This document shows, piece by piece, positions 60,150 through 64,000 of a stretch of DNA of 64,000 bases. The notes below the pieces were generated by a model. That model did no database searches, had not been told where the DNA came from, and saw only the letters and a list, made by a program, of their open reading frames with translations. The position numbers and the translations under genes were made by a program. How positions within the stretch are numbered: the first letter of the stretch is position 1; each line of letters opens with the position of its first letter. The DNA lies in assembly GCA_045642925.1 (NCBI GenBank), contig JAZUJW010000065.1:1-64000 (forward strand). Reading direction: 5' to 3'. Source of the DNA: Firm-04 sp045642925. Its GTDB lineage: Bacteria; Bacillota; Clostridia; Oscillospirales; Ruminococcaceae.

Positions 60150-62930
60150 ATGCCAATGCATCGCAACTCGAAGAAGAGTATGGCACTCGGATGTGCCACA
60201 CTCGTCACCGCTTCTCTGCTTACCACACTCCCTGCACTGCCCTGTGCGGCAGCTTCCCAGCTCTGCGTCAATGAGGTCTGCACGAAAAATACCAAGCTTG
60301 CTGCCCCTGACGGAGAATTCTATGACTATATCGAGCTGTATAACAACAGCAGCAGCGCCGTTTCTCTTGATGGATACGGGCTGTCCGACGACGAAGCCGA
60401 CCCCTATGCCTACCGCTTCCCAAGCGGCACCAGCATCGCGGCACACGGTTATCTGACCGTTTACTGCGGCGTAAAGGCAGAAGCCAGCTTCCCAGCAGCC
60501 GAATTCGGTCTTTCCAAGGACGGAGAGAATATTCTCCTTTCGTCCCAATCATCGGTCATCGACAGGATGGAAGTACCTGCCCTGAATGACGATACTGCAT
60601 TTGCCCGCGTTCCGGACGGCAGCGACACCACTGCCATCGTGAGTGAATTGACAGCAGGAAAGTCGAACCCTTCTCAGGCTGTATCTGAAGTCGTTGTGAC
60701 CAAGCCTACATTCTCCAAGGGGGGCGGTTTTTATTCTAACGGCTTTGACCTGACGCTTTCCGCGCCGCAAGGCTGTACCATCTACTACACCACGGACGGC
60801 AGCGACCCGACAACCTCCTCTCAGCGTTATTCCTCTGCCATCCAGATCTATGACAAAAGCAGTGAAGCCAATGTCATCAGCGCGGTGAACACCATCGCAA
60901 CCAGCTATACCCCGCCGACTGACCCCGTCCGCAAGGCAATGATCGTGCGTGCCATCACCGTGGACAGTCAGGGACGTGTCAGCGATATCGCAACCAACAG
61001 CTATTTCATCGGCTATACCAATAGCGACATCGAAATGAATATGCGTGTCGTTTCGCTTGTCACAGACCCGTCCAATCTCTTTGATGACGCAAAGGGCATT
61101 TACACGCTCGGCAACAAATACACCGAATGGCAGCAAAGCGGTCAGGGCGGTATGTTCGTGCAAAGCTGGGAGATTCCTGCAAACTATACCCAAAGCGGCA
61201 GAGAATGGGAACGTCCTGCAAGCTTCACCCTGTTTGAGAACGGCACTGAGAAATTCAGCGCAAATGTCGGCATCCGCATTCACGGTGCCGCAACCCGTTC
61301 CGCAGCACAGAAAAGCTTCAACATTTACGCAAGAAGTGATTATGGCACAGCAAAACTCGATTACGATTTCTTCGATGGTGCTGTTGTGACGCAGACAAAG
61401 GGCAAAGTCATCGACTCGTTCGATTCGCTTTCCCTCCGCAACGGCGGCAACGACAGCGATACCAAGATTCGTGACCGTCTGAATCAGGAACTTGTTTCCG
61501 ACCGCAACATCGGCACACTTGCACAGACCGAATGCCTTGTGTTCCTTGACGGCGAATTCTGGGGATTCTACAACCTGATGGAAAAGCTCAGCAAGGACTA
61601 CATCAGCGACCACTATGGCGTCAAAGCAGGCGATGTCTGCTACATCAAGACCGATGAACTTTCTGACGGTTCCGAACAGGGCTATCAGGATTACAAGCAG
61701 TTCAAAGAATGGGCAAGCTCAGCGAATTTCAGCGAAGCAAGCAATTATCAGAAATTCTGCGATTCTGTTGACGTACAGAGTTTTGCCGACTATATGGCAA
61801 CCGAATTGATTCTCGGCAACAACGATTTCGGTTCAAACAACTATGCGCTCTGGAAAACAGAAGTCGTCAATGAGGAAAAGAAATATGCCGATGGCAAATG
61901 GCGCTTCCTCCTCTTTGATACCGAATACGGTCAGGGACTTTACGGACAAAGCAATTCCAACACCAGCACCTTCCGTACCCTCCAAAGCGGCAATTCATGG
62001 ATTTCCAAGCTGTTCTTCGGTTTGCTGAACAACAACGAAGAATTCCGCAACCTGTTCGTAACGACCTACTTCGACCTCTGCAACGAAAATTTCAAAGCAT
62101 CCAATGCAACAGCACGTTTGAATGAGCTCATTTCCGCTTACAGCGCAGGCATGGCAAAGAGTCTGGAGCGCTGGGCTTCCAACAGCAGCACCGGCGGCTT
62201 TGGCGACTGGGGCAACTTCGGCGACTGGGGCAACGGCGACTGGGGTAACTTCGGCGGCAATGGCGATGTCGGTGGAAACGGCGACTGGGGCAACTTCGGC
62301 GGCAATGGCGACTGGGGCAACATGGGCGGCTTCAATCAGCCCGCACAGCCTGCACCCGGCGACCCCGTGAATCCCGGCGGTCAGCAGCCACAGCAGACCA
62401 AAGACTACGCACAGACATTCCAGAATAATGTTTCTTCTATCAGCAGCTTCTTCCAGCAGCGTGATACCAATGCAAAACAGCATCTCCTGAGTTTCCTTGG
62501 CGGCAAAATTTCCAACCAGACCTATACGGTCACGGTCAAGAACAATTCGTCGCAGGGCAATGTGCTCCTGAACACGCTGACACTCCCGTATGATTCGTGG
62601 AGTGGTACATATCCGACAGACCTGCCTGTCAGCCTCTCCGCAGAAGGCAAAAACGGCTATCGTTTTGCAGGCTGGAAAGTCACAGGCGCAGATTTCGCAT
62701 CGGGCAGCGCATCTTCGGTCAACTCGGTGCTGAATGTCAGCGGCACATCTGTCACGATTGAAGCAGTCTACACTTCCGGCGGCATGAGCACCATTGATGT
62801 GACATCTTTGCGTGATTTTCTGATTGGCAAGGGTACGCTTTCCGCAGATGCGGCAAAGTCCTATGACCTTGACGGCAACGGAAAACTCACTTCGGAAGAC
62901 TTGGCTCTGCTGAAGCGGCAAGTCAAATAA
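60150..62930 (+). CDS. Secreted CotH-kinase protein with lamin-tail, chitobiase-type, Gly/Trp repeat and dockerin-like modules
   Basis: 926 residues. Signal peptide to about 34. Lamin-tail domain (about 35-165; FYDYIELYNNSSSAVSLDGY), CHB_HEX_C-type domain (about 195-290; CTIYYTTDGSDPTTSS), CotH kinase domain (about 310-640; GIRIHGAATRSAAQKSF, LSLRNGGNDSDTKIRDRLN, LLFDTEYGQGLYG), a Gly/Trp/Asp repeat (about 681-730; GDWGNFGGNGDWGN), an InlB-like beta module (about 790-870; GYRFAGWKV), and one dockerin-like loop DLDGNGKLTSED at the end. CotH phosphorylates surface or spore proteins. ACGGAGGG precedes the ATG. Confidence 0.93.
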   Translation: MPMHRNSKKSMALGCATLVTASLLTTLPALPCAAASQLCVNEVCTKNTKLAAPDGEFYDYIELYNNSSSAVSLDGYGLSDDEADPYAYRFPSGTSIAAHGYLTVYCGVKAEASFPAAEFGLSKDGENILLSSQSSVIDRMEVPALNDDTAFARVPDGSDTTAIVSELTAGKSNPSQAVSEVVVTKPTFSKGGGFYSNGFDLTLSAPQGCTIYYTTDGSDPTTSSQRYSSAIQIYDKSSEANVISAVNTIATSYTPPTDPVRKAMIVRAITVDSQGRVSDIATNSYFIGYTNSDIEMNMRVVSLVTDPSNLFDDAKGIYTLGNKYTEWQQSGQGGMFVQSWEIPANYTQSGREWERPASFTLFENGTEKFSANVGIRIHGAATRSAAQKSFNIYARSDYGTAKLDYDFFDGAVVTQTKGKVIDSFDSLSLRNGGNDSDTKIRDRLNQELVSDRNIGTLAQTECLVFLDGEFWGFYNLMEKLSKDYISDHYGVKAGDVCYIKTDELSDGSEQGYQDYKQFKEWASSANFSEASNYQKFCDSVDVQSFADYMATELILGNNDFGSNNYALWKTEVVNEEKKYADGKWRFLLFDTEYGQGLYGQSNSNTSTFRTLQSGNSWISKLFFGLLNNNEEFRNLFVTTYFDLCNENFKASNATARLNELISAYSAGMAKSLERWASNSSTGGFGDWGNFGDWGNGDWGNFGGNGDVGGNGDWGNFGGNGDWGNMGGFNQPAQPAPGDPVNPGGQQPQQTKDYAQTFQNNVSSISSFFQQRDTNAKQHLLSFLGGKISNQTYTVTVKNNSSQGNVLLNTLTLPYDSWSGTYPTDLPVSLSAEGKNGYRFAGWKVTGADFASGSASSVNSVLNVSGTSVTIEAVYTSGGMSTIDVTSLRDFLIGKGTLSADAAKSYDLDGNGKLTSEDLALLKRQVK
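62190..62340 (+). repeat. GDWGN(F/M)GG(N) repeats inside the CotH protein
   Basis: Tandem units such as GDWGNFGGN recur about six times, each close to 24-30 bases. On the protein level they form a flexible Gly/Asn/Trp segment between the kinase and the Pro-rich part. Confidence 0.9.
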
Positions 62931-62946
62931 TACTGATACACAAAAT

Positions 62947-62978
62947 GGGACGATTCACTGAGAATCGTCCCGTTTTTT
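62947..62978 (+). terminator. Terminator of the CotH gene
   Basis: GGGACGATTC (62947-62956) pairs with GAATCGTCCC (62962-62971), followed by GTTTTTT. Confidence 0.93.
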
Positions 62979-63050
62979 GGGGCATAGCAGTATTTGCTAC
63001 TCCCCTTCCCTTGGTTCAGAATGTATTCAGCCACACATTACGCCCTGTTC

Positions 63051-63872
63051 TCATACCTGATGATTCTTGAATCGCTCCATCATTTCATTGGTCAGACTGA
63101 TGGCATCCGGCTGCAATTCGATTGCATCGCGTGGAATCCATTCTGCATATTTCAGTTCGTTTTCGTCCATGTGAATGTCTGCATCGCCGTCCGCCTCACA
63201 GTAAAATCCAACCAGTAAATCCTGTGCACTCCCCCACGGCTGCGACTTGTAATACCGAATGTTCTTCACCTTCAGCCCGACTTCTTCCATGACCTCACGG
63301 CTGACTGTTTGTTCCAAGGTTTCACCGATTTCAGTAAAACCTGCAATCAATGCATTATGCGCATAGCCCTTACGATACCGCGTTACAAGAATACGATCGT
63401 CCTTGATGACACCGACAATGACCGCAGGATTGATGCGCGGGTAAATAATATGCCCGCATTTCGGACAAAGCAGCGCACGTTCCCGCGGATGCAAAGTCAT
63501 TGCTTCACGACAGCATCCACAATATTGATTCTCATGATACCATTTCCACAAATGATACGCTGTATAGACTGCAAACAGTTCTTTCTGACCGCCTTTGCTG
63601 CGCAATTCCCGCAGTGAATAATATGCAAATCCATCGGCATCTGTCGGCGGCACATCCGATCGCAGCAGAAAATAGCGCTGTTCGTCCACAGAAAACAAAT
63701 AGACTGCATCCTCCGCAGATACAGCAGTACCCGTAAGAAATCGGATTTGATGATCGTCCACTCGTACCAACAGTTTGCCATCCACATCAAATCGCAGGAA
63801 ATAGTCGTTCTTATCAGGCGTACAGCACACAAACGTATTGTGCATCACACTCGGAAAAATATCCTGTATCAT
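63051..63872 (-). CDS. nudC: NAD+ (RNA-cap) diphosphatase NudC
   Basis: 273 residues from ATG 63872 (MIQDIFPSV), 7 bases after AAAGAGG; an ATG at 63890 contains that site. N-terminal beta domain, a zinc ribbon (CGCC...CPKC, about 117-135), then a Nudix domain with the box GFTEIGETLEQTVSREVMEE followed by VGL, and the NADH-specific SQPW motif in YYKSQPWGSAQDLL. It hydrolyses NAD(H) and NAD caps on RNA. Confidence 0.95.
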   Translation of the reverse strand: MIQDIFPSVMHNTFVCCTPDKNDYFLRFDVDGKLLVRVDDHQIRFLTGTAVSAEDAVYLFSVDEQRYFLLRSDVPPTDADGFAYYSLRELRSKGGQKELFAVYTAYHLWKWYHENQYCGCCREAMTLHPRERALLCPKCGHIIYPRINPAVIVGVIKDDRILVTRYRKGYAHNALIAGFTEIGETLEQTVSREVMEEVGLKVKNIRYYKSQPWGSAQDLLVGFYCEADGDADIHMDENELKYAEWIPRDAIELQPDAISLTNEMMERFKNHQV

Positions 63873-63922
63873 AATCAAACCTCTTTCCATGATACCATTC
63901 AGAATCCAACAAACGTTTCCGG

Positions 63923-64000
63923 TTACTCACTGCGTTCGAACAGTCCGTTCTGCAATCGGTCATAGCTGTGCGGACTGACATAAAGCGGGAATTTTCCCGT
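63923..64000 (-). CDS. C-terminal end of an unidentified protein (start outside window)
   Basis: The minus-strand frame is open from the edge to TAA at 63925-63923 and reads GKFPLYVSPHSYDRLQNG then LFERSE. It sits 50 bases before nudC in the same direction, so it is probably the preceding gene. Too short to identify. Confidence 0.5.
   Translation of the reverse strand, partial: TGKFPLYVSPHSYDRLQNGLFERSE

Noticed and set aside
60549..61613. 354-residue minus-strand open frame
   Set aside because: Antisense to the CotH protein; no start signal and no recognisable domain.

Overview
The window looks like a chromosomal segment of a Gram-positive gut or rumen clostridium of the Ruminococcus type (Oscillospiraceae). 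Four things point this way. Several secreted proteins carry dockerin-like calcium repeats. A GH26 mannanase lies beside a GH130 mannosyl phosphorylase, a pairing known from Ruminococcus albus. A GH3 enzyme has the swapped domain order known from R. albus and Butyrivibrio. Promoters and ribosome binding sites are of the Firmicutes kind. I see no rRNA, tRNA, prophage, CRISPR array or intact transposase. This assignment is inferred from gene families, not from a marker gene.

Layout. 1-5942 (minus): most of a giant leucine-rich-repeat protein whose C-terminal end lies outside the window. 6000-8245: a dockerin protein with a Cthe_2159-like beta-helix, set among palindromes and two copies of a small inverted-repeat element (MITE-like). 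8242-14037: tex (minus), then a divergent ddl-like gene, a DUF1934 gene and argS. 14340-21678: a PucR/CdaR-type regulator, then the division block ftsE-ftsX, two tandem EnvC/PcsB-like M23 hydrolases and an S41 protease. 21720-24464: mannan use (a leader ORF, GH26, GH130). 24626-27999: ppk1 and an AI-2E family transporter. 28103-30940: a dockerin protein with a new-looking triple repeat and an in-frame remnant, a lipoprotein and two more MITE-like copies. 31028-33108: an ECF sigma factor and a membrane partner with a dockerin-like motif. 33238-35471: a two-component system. 35737-41056: a tight five-gene operon (DgkA-like kinase, CarS-like cytidylyltransferase, UbiA-like prenyltransferase, C-terminal-histidine dikinase, GNAT-like protein). 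41236-43084: a second ECF/anti-sigma pair. 43232-44560: serS. 44664-54690 (minus): a phosphatase, then an overlapping RNA-modification operon (ttcA, tsaD, cysK, DUF3048, trmN6, rsmI), a Cys-rich membrane peptide, an orphan FkbH-like protein, a cell-wall amidase and a HAD phosphatase. 54873-62930: permuted GH3, a phosphodiester glycosidase with a membrane partner, and a CotH/dockerin surface protein. 63051-64000 (minus): nudC and the tail of another gene.

How the genes fit together. Three themes recur: cell-wall building and splitting (ftsEX-M23-S41, amidase, ddl-like); plant polysaccharide use and surface display (GH26/GH130, GH3, dockerin and CotH proteins); and surface-responsive regulation (two ECF pairs, one two-component system). 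The best candidate for an undescribed system is the 35737-41056 operon. It joins a lipid kinase, a CDP-lipid synthase-like enzyme, a prenyltransferase-like enzyme, a dikinase built like rifampin phosphotransferase and an acyltransferase-like protein. Its promoter has no good -35 box but carries paired GTGACA sites, and it lies just downstream of the two-component system. Second-best candidates are the ECF pair with a dockerin-like ectodomain and the triple-repeat dockerin protein.
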